Part shown: in pieces, positions 1 through 6,642 of the stretch
Numbering within the stretch: position 1 is the first letter of the stretch
Layout: every line of letters starts with the position of its first letter
Assembly: GCA_002505685.1 (NCBI GenBank)
Contig: DAVT01000095.1
Span: 1 to 8,441, forward strand
Origin: Euryarchaeota archaeon UBA501
Lineage (GTDB): Archaea; Thermoplasmatota; Poseidoniia; Poseidoniales; Thalassarchaeaceae
DNA: 8,441 nucleotides
Direction of reading: 5' to 3'
Position numbers and translations under genes: made by a program
Notes under the pieces: model-generated
The model's input: only the letters and a program-made list of their open reading frames with translations
Database searches by the model: none
What the model was told of the DNA's origin: nothing

Positions 1-3000
1 CATCGAGGGCGCCTTTCCAGGCAGTCCGTAGTGAAGATATTGAAGCGGTCAGAATCGTTTCGTCGCCATTTGTGATTGAAATTTTGTCGCCGGCTTCAAC
101 TTCCCCCAAAGCATAGCAGGCATGACCATGCATAGCAGCCTCGAATGTCGCGCAGTGCTGTGGTTCAATACTCACTAGGATGCGGCCAAGAGATTCTCCA
201 AAGAGTGCTCCCCATGAGTTGATTTCTGTACAGTCACCCATTATTTTCGATAAATCGATATTTGCTCCTGCATCTGCTCCGAAGCAGCATTCTGCAATCG
301 CTGCGGCCAATCCACCATCGGAACAATCGTGGGCACTGGCAATGAGTCCGTCGCCCATCGCAGTGGTTAGCGCTCGATACATTGCGAGGTTGCGCTCGGC
401 GTCAATCTCCGGTACACGGCCGCCGATACCGCTTGCGCCGTCTATTTGCTCGCGCAGCATGTAGGCGAGTTCGCTCGCGCCCAATTCTTGATGTGATTCG
501 CCGCAAAGATATACTCGGTCGCCAACCGATTTGAAATCACTCGATACTGCCTTGCGAACATCTGAGTGATTGCCTATTAAACTGAATAGAATTGTTGGAG
601 GGATACTAATCTTCTCTCCGTGGAGAGTCGCGTCATTCTTCATCGAATCCTTTCCACTGATACAAGGGAGGTTGTAAGCCCTACATACATCGTCCAACGC
701 GCGGTTCGCGCGAACAAGCTGAGCTAATTTATAGCGTCCATCAGGGGTTTTTGCTGACTCGACTGGGTCGGGCCAACAAAAGTTGTCGAGTCCTGCAATT
801 AGGTCCAAATCTACTCCTACGCAGACCGCGTTTCGCAATGCCTCGTCGATGCTCGCGGCGGCCATCGCGTAAGCATCGATATCAGAATAACGAGGGACTA
901 TCCCATTCGAAATCACTGCACCTTGGGTTTTGCCTTGAATCGGTGCGATTACAGCAGCGTCACCAGGAGTATCGTGATTCACTCCACAAAATGGCTTGAT
1001 TACCGACTGGGCTATGACTTCGTGATCATACGAGCGCACCCACCATTCTTTGCTCGCGACATTTGGTCGCGCCATCATCATATTCAGCAATTTACCCATG
1101 CCCTGGGCATCGGTGTTCGGAAACGAAATCGGTTCGTGTTCTGGAGGAGTCCATTCGGATTCCAAATCCAATTGAGGGCATCCGTCGTGTAAGAATTCGA
1201 TAGGTAAGTGGGCCACAACATTTTCACCCATACGGACAACGAACGCCCCGGAATCCGTGAATGTTCCAACTACTGTTGCCTCTACCTCGTGTAGTGCCGC
1301 CAGCGCCTCAAATGCGGCGCAGTCATCCGGTCGCACACCAACGGTCATCCTTTCCTGAGACTCTGAAACTAGGATTTCCCATGGGCTTAGGCCCGCTTGC
1401 TTAAGTGGGACAACGGCGAGATCTAAATCTGCCCCCCCGGTCAATTCAGCCATCTCTCCAACTGAGCTCGAAAGTCCGCCCGCTCCATTGTCAGTGATGA
1501 CTTGTATTAGTCCCTCATCGCGGGCTTCGAGAATCATATCTACCATTTTCTTCTGAGTGATTGGGTCTCCAATTTGTACTGCGGAACTCGGGCTCTCTTC
1601 GGTCAACTCTAGGCTAGAGAATGTCGCTCCGTGGATTCCATCATAACCGACGCGTCCCCCGACCATGTACACTACATCACCAGGGGTTGGCGTTTTGTCG
1701 TGCGATTCACGTCCATCGGGCAAGCGGCGAGGCATGATTCCTACTGTGCCACAATAGACTAGGGGCTTGCCAAGATATCTATCATCGAAGACAATTGCTC
1801 CATTCACCGTAGGTATTCCGGATTCATTTCCACCCGCGCGTACACCAGCGTGGACTCCTCGCATTACTCGCGAGGGGTGGAACAATCCCTCTGGGATATT
1901 TCCAGAGTAGTTGGGTGGGCCGAAGCAGAATACATCGGTATTCGCAATCGGTCGTGCCCCTAGGCCGGTCCCTAGAATATCACGATTAACCCCCACAATT
2001 CCAGTCATCGCCCCACCGAAGGGATCGAGAGCACTTGGCGAATTGTGAGTTTCAGCCTTCATGCAGAGGCTCCAATCCTCATTCCAAGCGATGACTCCGG
2101 AGTTGTCGTGGAAGATAGAAAGGAGCCAATCAACTTCGTTTTGTATATCCAAAGTCGGCTTCATGATGTGCGTTTTGAATAGAGAATCGATCGTCGAATC
2201 CTCGCCAGTATCGGTATCGACGTGGTGGATTTTGGCAGCGAAAATCTTGTGTGAACAGTGCTCTGACCACGTCTGAGCAAGACATTCTAACTCTGCGTCT
2301 GTGGGCGCCTCGGCAGGCAGCCCCAATGCTTTCCTCGCCTCACGTATCGCCTCATCTCTGTAGTGTGCTTGAATAGCCTTCATTTCATTGAGATTGAGTG
2401 CTAGTAGTCCTGTTTCTGATATCTCTATGAGGCGCTCGTCTGGGACTTCCAGGTCCACTACTGCTGGCTCGGCCTGTTCCAGGGCTGGTTGATCGGGGAA
2501 GTCTAATTCGGGCCACTGAGCCGCCTCGCAATCGTCTCTTTTTGCAATCGCAGCACGCTCTATCATGGGATTATGTAACTTGCTCGCAAGCCATAGAGGA
2601 TCTACTCCCTCAGGCACGTCCCAGAAGGCGTAGGTTCGACTCGTTGCCACGGCTGCGGCTCCTGCTAAGTGAGGGAATATTGTCAGCAAACCATCCAAGC
2701 CTGCCTGACCCGCATTGTCTGTAACGCCTGGCTTGAATCCCGCTTGGATTACTGTGTGAGGTGCATTAGGGAATATTCTGGGGTCGTCGAGCAGGCGCCC
2801 GCTAACACTGCCCTGCTCCATCACTGGATCGGCAAAGAGGTCGTAAACAGCCCGCTCTGCCTCTTCCGCCGTGATATCTGCCTTAACCTGATACCTCAGT
2901 ATAACTCTGATAGCGCCAACCTCTACTCCGTAATTCGAGGCGAGCATTCCCTTGACGGAATCGCCTCGTGCGTCGGGGAGTCCTGCAAGTTCACGTGTTG

Positions 3001-3037
3001 TGACTTCGTAAGAGAAGACCGGGGTTTCTGCGCCCAT
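1..3037 (-). CDS. purL: Phosphoribosylformylglycinamidine synthase, PurS-PurL fusion (3' end beyond the window)
   Basis: FGAM synthase converts FGAR, glutamine and ATP to FGAM in the cytoplasm, the fourth step of purine synthesis. 1012 codons are readable without a stop, from ATG at 3037-3035. Residues about 7-82 resemble PurS, the small subunit that is usually separate. The PurL catalytic part follows: WSEHCSHK (257-264) with the signature His, AETHNSPSALDPFGGAMTG (328-346), TDNGAGG (515-521), a second ATP-grasp-like/AIRS half starting near MMMARPNVASKEW (653-665) and YDHEV (670-674), SGKDSMKND (794-802) and HDCSDGGLA (903-911). The final visible residues (SLRTAWKGALD) look like the end of the last AIRS C-terminal domain, so either a stop or a fused glutaminase (PurQ) domain should lie just outside. 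No glutaminase is visible, so ammonia must come from PurQ encoded elsewhere or beyond the edge. A GAGGT site lies 6 nt before the ATG. Family is certain; the fusion is well supported. Confidence 0.96.
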   Translation of the reverse strand, partial: MGAETPVFSYEVTTRELAGLPDARGDSVKGMLASNYGVEVGAIRVILRYQVKADITAEEAERAVYDLFADPVMEQGSVSGRLLDDPRIFPNAPHTVIQAGFKPGVTDNAGQAGLDGLLTIFPHLAGAAAVATSRTYAFWDVPEGVDPLWLASKLHNPMIERAAIAKRDDCEAAQWPELDFPDQPALEQAEPAVVDLEVPDERLIEISETGLLALNLNEMKAIQAHYRDEAIREARKALGLPAEAPTDAELECLAQTWSEHCSHKIFAAKIHHVDTDTGEDSTIDSLFKTHIMKPTLDIQNEVDWLLSIFHDNSGVIAWNEDWSLCMKAETHNSPSALDPFGGAMTGIVGVNRDILGTGLGARPIANTDVFCFGPPNYSGNIPEGLFHPSRVMRGVHAGVRAGGNESGIPTVNGAIVFDDRYLGKPLVYCGTVGIMPRRLPDGRESHDKTPTPGDVVYMVGGRVGYDGIHGATFSSLELTEESPSSAVQIGDPITQKKMVDMILEARDEGLIQVITDNGAGGLSSSVGEMAELTGGADLDLAVVPLKQAGLSPWEILVSESQERMTVGVRPDDCAAFEALAALHEVEATVVGTFTDSGAFVVRMGENVVAHLPIEFLHDGCPQLDLESEWTPPEHEPISFPNTDAQGMGKLLNMMMARPNVASKEWWVRSYDHEVIAQSVIKPFCGVNHDTPGDAAVIAPIQGKTQGAVISNGIVPRYSDIDAYAMAAASIDEALRNAVCVGVDLDLIAGLDNFCWPDPVESAKTPDGRYKLAQLVRANRALDDVCRAYNLPCISGKDSMKNDATLHGEKISIPPTILFSLIGNHSDVRKAVSSDFKSVGDRVYLCGESHQELGASELAYMLREQIDGASGIGGRVPEIDAERNLAMYRALTTAMGDGLIASAHDCSDGGLAAAIAECCFGADAGANIDLSKIMGDCTEINSWGALFGESLGRILVSIEPQHCATFEAAMHGHACYALGEVEAGDKISITNGDETILTASISSLRTAWKGALD

Positions 3038-3043
3038 GTTTCA

Positions 3044-3048
3044 ACCTC
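3044..3048 (-). promoter_or_regulatory. Ribosome binding site of purL
   Basis: On the minus strand GAGGT ends 6 nt before the ATG at 3037 (GAGGTTGAAACATG). It supports this start, which also places the PurS-like domain completely inside the protein. A TATGCTAC stretch at 3070-3063 is a possible TATA-like element about 30 nt upstream of the ATG, but it is weak. Confidence 0.6.
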
Positions 3049-3091
3049 GGTGAGGCGGTGCCGTAGCATACCGTCAATGAACAAACCGGTG

Positions 3092-3106
3092 CAGGCCATA
3101 GGCCTG
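3092..3106. repeat. Inverted repeat CAGGCC-ATA-GGCCTG in the purL/pyrF-operon divergent region
   Basis: A perfect 6-bp inverted repeat with a 3-bp spacer lies in the 125-bp gap between the divergent starts at 3037 and 3163. It is 55 bp from the purL start and 57 bp from the other start, so nearly central. It could be an operator for a dimeric regulator acting on both units, or a short hairpin in a leader. No known regulator site is recognised. A 6-bp GC-rich repeat can occur by chance, so function is an inference. Confidence 0.4.
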
Positions 3107-3150
3107 AAAGCGCGATTAAGGGGGAAAGTGTTGAGAGGCGTGGGGGTCTG

Positions 3151-3157
3151 AAAGGTG
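3151..3157 (+). promoter_or_regulatory. Ribosome binding site for the 123-aa membrane protein
   Basis: AAAGGTG sits 5 nt before the ATG at 3163. The GGTG core pairs with the CACC of the archaeal 16S 3' end, so this start is supported. Confidence 0.5.
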
Positions 3158-3162
3158 TTGTA

Positions 3163-3534
3163 ATGGAACGCCCCTTTGCTGTATTTCTCGTCGCTTTCTT
3201 GGTATTTGTATTACTCATCCCAAGTCCTGTTCAAGGATTGTGTATAAACGCTGAAGCGTGTGGAATTGTAGGTGGCACATTGCTCTCTATGTTAACGGTA
3301 CCAATCTGTTTGGTGCTTTTCGTTTTCGCGATTTGGCCAAAATTCAGACCTTGGTTCAAAGTAATGGCTGTGTTACCTGGATTCATGGTAGTACTTACGG
3401 GATATCTAATGGTATTTCGAGTTGGTAGGTTTGATTTGATTTGGGTTCCTCTTATTCATGCTGGTCTAATGATTGCTATGATTCGTGTTGGAAGATTGAG
3501 CGAAAGACTTGAGACGGTTGTATCGGCGGAATGA
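3163..3534 (+). CDS. Small multi-pass membrane protein of unknown function (123 aa)
   Basis: I do not recognise this family. The N-terminus (residues 5-25) is a hydrophobic stretch that could be a signal peptide with cleavage near SPVQG or a first membrane helix. A short polar stretch follows with two cysteines (C27, C33; LCINAEAC), likely outside the cell. Three further hydrophobic segments are at about 35-58, 66-86 and 92-108. The loops carry positive residues (WPKFRPWFK at 58-66, RVGR at 86-89, and the tail RVGRLSERLE), consistent with cytoplasmic loops. It is the first gene of a three-gene unit: its TGA is 4 nt before the pyrF start, so the two are surely cotranscribed. Base composition looks more AT-rich than in purL. 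The two Cys could form an extracytoplasmic disulfide. No transporter signature is visible, and any link to pyrimidine metabolism rests only on position. Confidence 0.8.
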   Translation: MERPFAVFLVAFLVFVLLIPSPVQGLCINAEACGIVGGTLLSMLTVPICLVLFVFAIWPKFRPWFKVMAVLPGFMVVLTGYLMVFRVGRFDLIWVPLIHAGLMIAMIRVGRLSERLETVVSAE

Positions 3535-3538
3535 TTTG

Positions 3539-4342
3539 ATGCGAGCTGAAGACCTCTGGGGTGCGCGCTGGACTTCCTGCGCCAATCCGTTGGCTCATAA
3601 CTACATGGAAACCGCCACTAGAAAGCAGACATTGGTGTGTCTAGCGGCTGATATGCGCAGTGTAGGCGAGTTGATCGATTTGGTCGAAGAAGTGGGGCCT
3701 CATATCGCTGCACTAAAGACTCATGTTGACATGGTGGACGATTTCTCAAGAGAGTCTTGGCAAGGTCTTGTCGACTCTGCAAAGAAGCACGACTTGTTAC
3801 TATTCGAGGACCGAAAATTTGCAGATATCGGGAAGGTTTCTCAAAATCAGATGGCTGGCGTACACGATATCCGTTCTTGGGCGGATATTGTAACCGCCCA
3901 CAGAATCTCTGGGCCGGACATTGTTGATGGAATCGCGGCAGGATGGGCAGACGTAGAGAGAATAGGTGGTGTTCTCTTACTTGCTCAGATGTCTAGTAGC
4001 GGTAATTTACTGAATGCAGATTACACCGATGAAGTGATTGCTACAGGTGGTGGTTCTCCGAGTGTAATTGGGTTCATTGGCAACGGTAGTGCATCTGAGG
4101 AAGTCGTCGCATTGCGGGCGAAGGTAGGTGAGTCTCAGATGATTTGGACCCCGGGGGTGAATCTTGCAGTAGGAGATGGCGATATGGGTCAAAGGTATGG
4201 GCATCCGAAAGAGGCGATTCTCGCTGGCTCTGATGCGATTATTGTCGGTTCTGGAATTCATGGTGCAGATTCTAGACAGGAGGCGGCAGCAGAGTACGCA
4301 CGTGAGTCATTCGAAGCACTTTGTGAGCGCGAGGGGCAATAA
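3539..4342 (+). CDS. pyrF: Orotidine 5'-phosphate decarboxylase, eukaryote-like type
   Basis: OMP decarboxylase converts OMP to UMP, the last step of pyrimidine synthesis, in the cytoplasm as a TIM-barrel dimer. The 267-aa protein has the hallmark charged network: D39 (LAADM), K60 (LKTHVD) and D91-x-K93-xx-D96 in FEDRKFADIG. It also has the loop Ser region QMSSSGNL (150-157), TPGV (204-207) and GQRY (217-220). Residue patterns such as LKTHVD, LLFEDRKFADIG and SWADIVTAHR match the yeast Ura3/human UMPS class much better than classical short archaeal or bacterial enzymes. Starting at 3539 keeps the N-terminal segment (HPLA-like NPLAH, then RKQTLVCL) seen in eukaryotic homologues. An upstream in-frame ATG at 3509 would overlap the previous gene and adds no recognisable sequence. 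Odd: the usual VGRG phosphate-binding Arg is Ser here (VGSG, S238), while R219 appears in GQRY where QQY is usual. Confidence 0.95.
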   Translation: MRAEDLWGARWTSCANPLAHNYMETATRKQTLVCLAADMRSVGELIDLVEEVGPHIAALKTHVDMVDDFSRESWQGLVDSAKKHDLLLFEDRKFADIGKVSQNQMAGVHDIRSWADIVTAHRISGPDIVDGIAAGWADVERIGGVLLLAQMSSSGNLLNADYTDEVIATGGGSPSVIGFIGNGSASEEVVALRAKVGESQMIWTPGVNLAVGDGDMGQRYGHPKEAILAGSDAIIVGSGIHGADSRQEAAAEYARESFEALCEREGQ

Positions 4343-4572
4343 TGCTCGAGACGATTTTGAATCTGTTGATTGTTATCGTTACTCTCTTATTTGTAGGATT
4401 CTTTTTTCTTCGTGAAGCCATTAAGCGATGGAGAATTGGTTTGAGGATGGCCGCTGGTGATGAGAGTTTACTAACAGACAATTCTGTGTCTATGAAAACG
4501 ATTACCGATGCACCGCAAGGAAGTGTGATTGTATCCCATGTTCCTGCAAAAGTCATTGATGACAGCCAATAA
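4342..4572 (+). CDS. Small single-pass membrane protein (76 aa), translationally coupled to pyrF
   Basis: The family is not recognised. Residues about 4-23 (ILNLLIVIVTLLFVGFFF) form one strong hydrophobic helix right at the N-terminus. A basic stretch follows (REAIKRWRIGLR, 24-35), which predicts a cytoplasmic C-terminal part by the positive-inside rule. The remaining roughly 40 residues are polar, with a possible small beta-rich tail (GSVIVSHVPAKVI). The start ATG overlaps the pyrF stop in TAATG, so translation is probably coupled by termination-reinitiation. There is no Cys and no enzymatic motif. The fixed overlap suggests it is expressed at a set ratio to PyrF. Whether it is an accessory or membrane-recruitment factor is unknown. 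Confidence 0.75.
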   Translation: MLETILNLLIVIVTLLFVGFFFLREAIKRWRIGLRMAAGDESLLTDNSVSMKTITDAPQGSVIVSHVPAKVIDDSQ

Positions 4573-4577
4573 TTAGG

Positions 4578-5288
4578 TCAAATCGAACCAGTGACTTGAT
4601 CGATGAGTGCGTTTAGATCGAGAACACCGGCGTAGTGAGCGCCACCGACTGCTCCGCCTGAAATAATCAGCAGGATAAAAAATCGAATTATCCAACGTCC
4701 TTTTCGCTTGTTTTTTGTTTTTACAGGAGGCAATGCGGGTTCGATAGGCTGGAGAGGTGGTAATTCGATGCCTTCCATGGGTGGAATTGGTGCCCCTGGG
4801 GGTGGTGGCATTCCGGGCAAAGGAGGTAGTGCAGGAGGTTCCGGTTCGGGTTCTTCCAGAGTTGGGTATAATGCGTCCAAATCGGTGAGTCCTGGAGCTT
4901 CCGGGATTTTTCCCATCCATTGACTCCATCCTTCTTCGATTGAAGAGTCTGTGAATGGCGTCATCAAAACGCCGACGGCGCCCGCTGAATATGCTGCATC
5001 TTCGGCTATGTCCATTCGGCCGCGGCTGGATACGAATACTATGCGGGCCTTTGGATCGGATTCTCTCATCTCCAAAGCCGCTACATGACCGTCAAGGGTC
5101 GGAATGTCTACTGCTATGAATACTAAATCGGGCCTCAATGCAACGAATTCGTCTACTGCTTTATCTCCATCTTTGACAACTTCGGAGTTCCAGCCCCTCT
5201 TGCGGAGGACCATCTGCAAACGCCCTTCTGTGATTGAGTTGCCAATCACGATGAGGGCCGTCTTAGTTCCATCCGCTGACATCTTCAT
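4578..5288 (-). CDS. Membrane-anchored degenerate CheY-like receiver (pseudoreceiver) protein
   Basis: The 236-aa protein has three parts: a receiver fold (about 8-125), a Pro/Glu-rich linker (about 142-189, with PPPP) and a C-terminal membrane helix (about 199-219) after a KTKNKRKGR basic cluster. This predicts receiver and linker in the cytoplasm with about 17 residues outside. The receiver aligns well with CheY (LRPDLVF..., DG, GAVGVLMTPFTDSS), yet the phosphorylation residues are gone. The acid pair D12/D13 reads I15/G16, phosphoacceptor D57 reads A59 (RPDLVFIAVDIPTLDG), and K109 reads T110 (MTPF). Only the switch Ser (S87) remains. It therefore should not accept phosphate in the usual way and may work as a protein-interaction module. 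It is the last gene after pfdA and ftsY. Start: ATG at 5288, 35 nt after the ftsY stop; an upstream ATG at 5360 would overlap ftsY, and ATG 5282 is also possible. Confidence 0.85.
   Translation of the reverse strand: MKMSADGTKTALIVIGNSITEGRLQMVLRKRGWNSEVVKDGDKAVDEFVALRPDLVFIAVDIPTLDGHVAALEMRESDPKARIVFVSSRGRMDIAEDAAYSAGAVGVLMTPFTDSSIEEGWSQWMGKIPEAPGLTDLDALYPTLEEPEPEPPALPPLPGMPPPPGAPIPPMEGIELPPLQPIEPALPPVKTKNKRKGRWIIRFFILLIISGGAVGGAHYAGVLDLNALIDQVTGSI
4711..4722 (+). terminator. T-rich tract, possible terminator of the pyrF operon
   Basis: On the plus strand T6-G-T5 lies about 140 nt after the last stop of the pyrF operon. Archaeal RNA polymerase commonly stops at such non-template T tracts. 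It lies within the convergent pseudoreceiver gene, where it encodes the Lys/Asn-rich KTKNK stretch, so its composition may be due only to coding. The operons are just 5 bp apart, so plus-strand transcripts must end inside the opposing gene. Confidence 0.3.
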
Positions 5289-5323
5289 GCTTACACAAGA
5301 GGTGTTGTTGAAGAAAGACGCGG

Positions 5324-6622
5324 TCAGTCTTCTTGTGAAAGAATCGTATCGATAAGCCAATCCGGCTCGAAGTCTTGTAAGTCGTCGTAACCTTGTCCGA
5401 CACCGGCCAATACGATTGGGCGGCCTGTTGTATGGGCTATTGAAAGCGCTGCTCCTCCTTTGGCGTCTGTATCTAACTTACAAAGAACTGCACCATCGAA
5501 GCTAAGCATTCTCTGGAATTCTTTTGCTTGGATTACTGCATCGTTACCAGCTAGGGCGTCTGCAACAAATAATACTAGATGTGGGTGTGTGACTCTGTGT
5601 ACCTTTCGAAGTTCTTCCATCAAGTTGGTTTTGTTCTGCATTCTTCCTGCTGTATCGATGATAACGATGTCTTCTCCCCTGGCTTTTGCACTCTCTAATG
5701 CATCTCTAGCAACTGCTGCTGCATCTCCTCCTCTTTGACTGCGGATACACCGTACTCCGAGTCTGTCTGCATGATTTGCTAGCTGGTCTATTGCGCCGGC
5801 TCGGAAGGTGTCCGCGGCTGCTAAAACAACTGAGTATCCTTGATTGGTTAATCGATTAGCGATTTTTGCGGTGGTGGTGGTTTTCCCAGTCCCGTTCACT
5901 CCAACCATCATTATCGAAACCGGAGTTCCTTGGTCTGCAAAGGATTTCACTGTTTTATCGAAATCCCAGTAGCCGGCCTCTAGCAAAGAAAGGAGTGAGT
6001 TTTGTAGAGCGTTCTCTATTACTTCAGACAAATCTGCCTTGCGCGCTATTCGGGCGCCAATTATTGAGCCGCGAAGTGTAGTCATTACATCAGTAACTGC
6101 ATCATGACCCATGTCGGCCATCAATAGATCCGTTTCCAATTCTTCAAGGATTTCTTCTAAGGCGTTACTAGCAGCAATCACCTTGCCCCCACGTGTTAAT
6201 TCTGCTTCGCCCAAATCTATCTTGAATTCTGCAATTTCATTCGCCACTAGCTCTCTTCCAGTGGTACTAATCATTGGGTTGTGGGATACTTGTTCTTGAG
6301 GTTCTTCGTCGGCCTCTGCTTGCGCGACTGATACGGCTCTTTCCGCCTTTTTCCGGGATTTCTTGTCTGTTGGTGTAGAGAATGGATCTTCGGGGAGCTC
6401 TTCGACGAAATCGTCCCACTGGTCCTCTACCTCTTCCTTGAATGCTTCAAAACCAGGGGGTGGAGGGGGTGGAGGGGCGTTTTTTGCTCTCTCGATTGCT
6501 TCCATCAACTGACGTCGTTGAAGTAGTGCCTCTTCGGCCTCGATTGAGTCTTCTTCTACAGTGAAGTCGTCCTCTTCTGCGGCTTCTTCGGCCTTCTTTT
6601 TGAAGCGGTCGAATAATCCCAT
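5324..6622 (-). CDS. ftsY: Signal recognition particle receptor FtsY
   Basis: FtsY is the SRP receptor GTPase. It docks ribosome-SRP complexes at the membrane and forms a GTPase twin with Ffh/SRP54. The 432-aa protein starts with a short basic amphipathic segment (MGLFDRFKKK) and a long acidic region (about 11-115) with seven consecutive prolines (P50-P56). The helical N domain follows (about 145-215), then the G domain. G1 is GVNGTGKTTTT (241-251), DTFRAGAIDQL is at 271-281, DTAGR at 323-327, DALAGNDAV at 355-363, G4 CKLDTDAKGG at 381-390 (Thr of the usual TKxD replaced by Cys) and G5 GVGQGYDDLQDF at 407-418. All catalytic features are present, so it should be active. A strong AGGAGGTG lies 5 nt before the ATG. 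It follows pfdA by 20 nt and precedes the pseudoreceiver gene, clearly one operon. Confidence 0.98.
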   Translation of the reverse strand: MGLFDRFKKKAEEAAEEDDFTVEEDSIEAEEALLQRRQLMEAIERAKNAPPPPPPPGFEAFKEEVEDQWDDFVEELPEDPFSTPTDKKSRKKAERAVSVAQAEADEEPQEQVSHNPMISTTGRELVANEIAEFKIDLGEAELTRGGKVIAASNALEEILEELETDLLMADMGHDAVTDVMTTLRGSIIGARIARKADLSEVIENALQNSLLSLLEAGYWDFDKTVKSFADQGTPVSIMMVGVNGTGKTTTTAKIANRLTNQGYSVVLAAADTFRAGAIDQLANHADRLGVRCIRSQRGGDAAAVARDALESAKARGEDIVIIDTAGRMQNKTNLMEELRKVHRVTHPHLVLFVADALAGNDAVIQAKEFQRMLSFDGAVLCKLDTDAKGGAALSIAHTTGRPIVLAGVGQGYDDLQDFEPDWLIDTILSQED

Positions 6623-6627
6623 GTCTT

Positions 6628-6635
6628 CACCTCCT
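6628..6635 (-). promoter_or_regulatory. Strong Shine-Dalgarno of ftsY
   Basis: AGGAGGTG on the minus strand, a full match to the archaeal anti-SD, ends 5 nt before the ftsY ATG. It is the strongest such site in the window and lies in the 20-nt gap after the pfdA stop. It suggests ftsY is translated independently and efficiently. Confidence 0.85.
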
Positions 6636-6642
6636 CGGAAAT

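Noticed and set aside
180..464. 94-codon plus-strand open frame
   Set aside because: Shadow of purL, where the minus strand encodes the conserved HDCSDGGLA region and the following FGESLGR stretch.
1431..1440. Seven-C homopolymer suspected as a frameshift in purL
   Set aside because: The minus frame reads through it as T-G-G-A with conserved PurL sequence on both sides, so the length is correct.
2669..3151. 160-codon plus-strand open frame opposite the purL start
   Set aside because: It lies antisense to the PurS-like and linker part of PurL, whose minus-strand translation is clearly the real one. The predicted protein has an odd composition and no family features.
3509..3538. Upstream start for pyrF, adding ten residues
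   Set aside because: It would overlap the preceding gene by 26 nt and adds residues with no counterpart in OMPDCs; ATG 3539 fits the family N-terminus.
5289..5360. Upstream start for the pseudoreceiver, adding 24 residues
   Set aside because: It would overlap the end of ftsY by 37 nt and adds nothing to the receiver fold, which begins right after ATG 5288.
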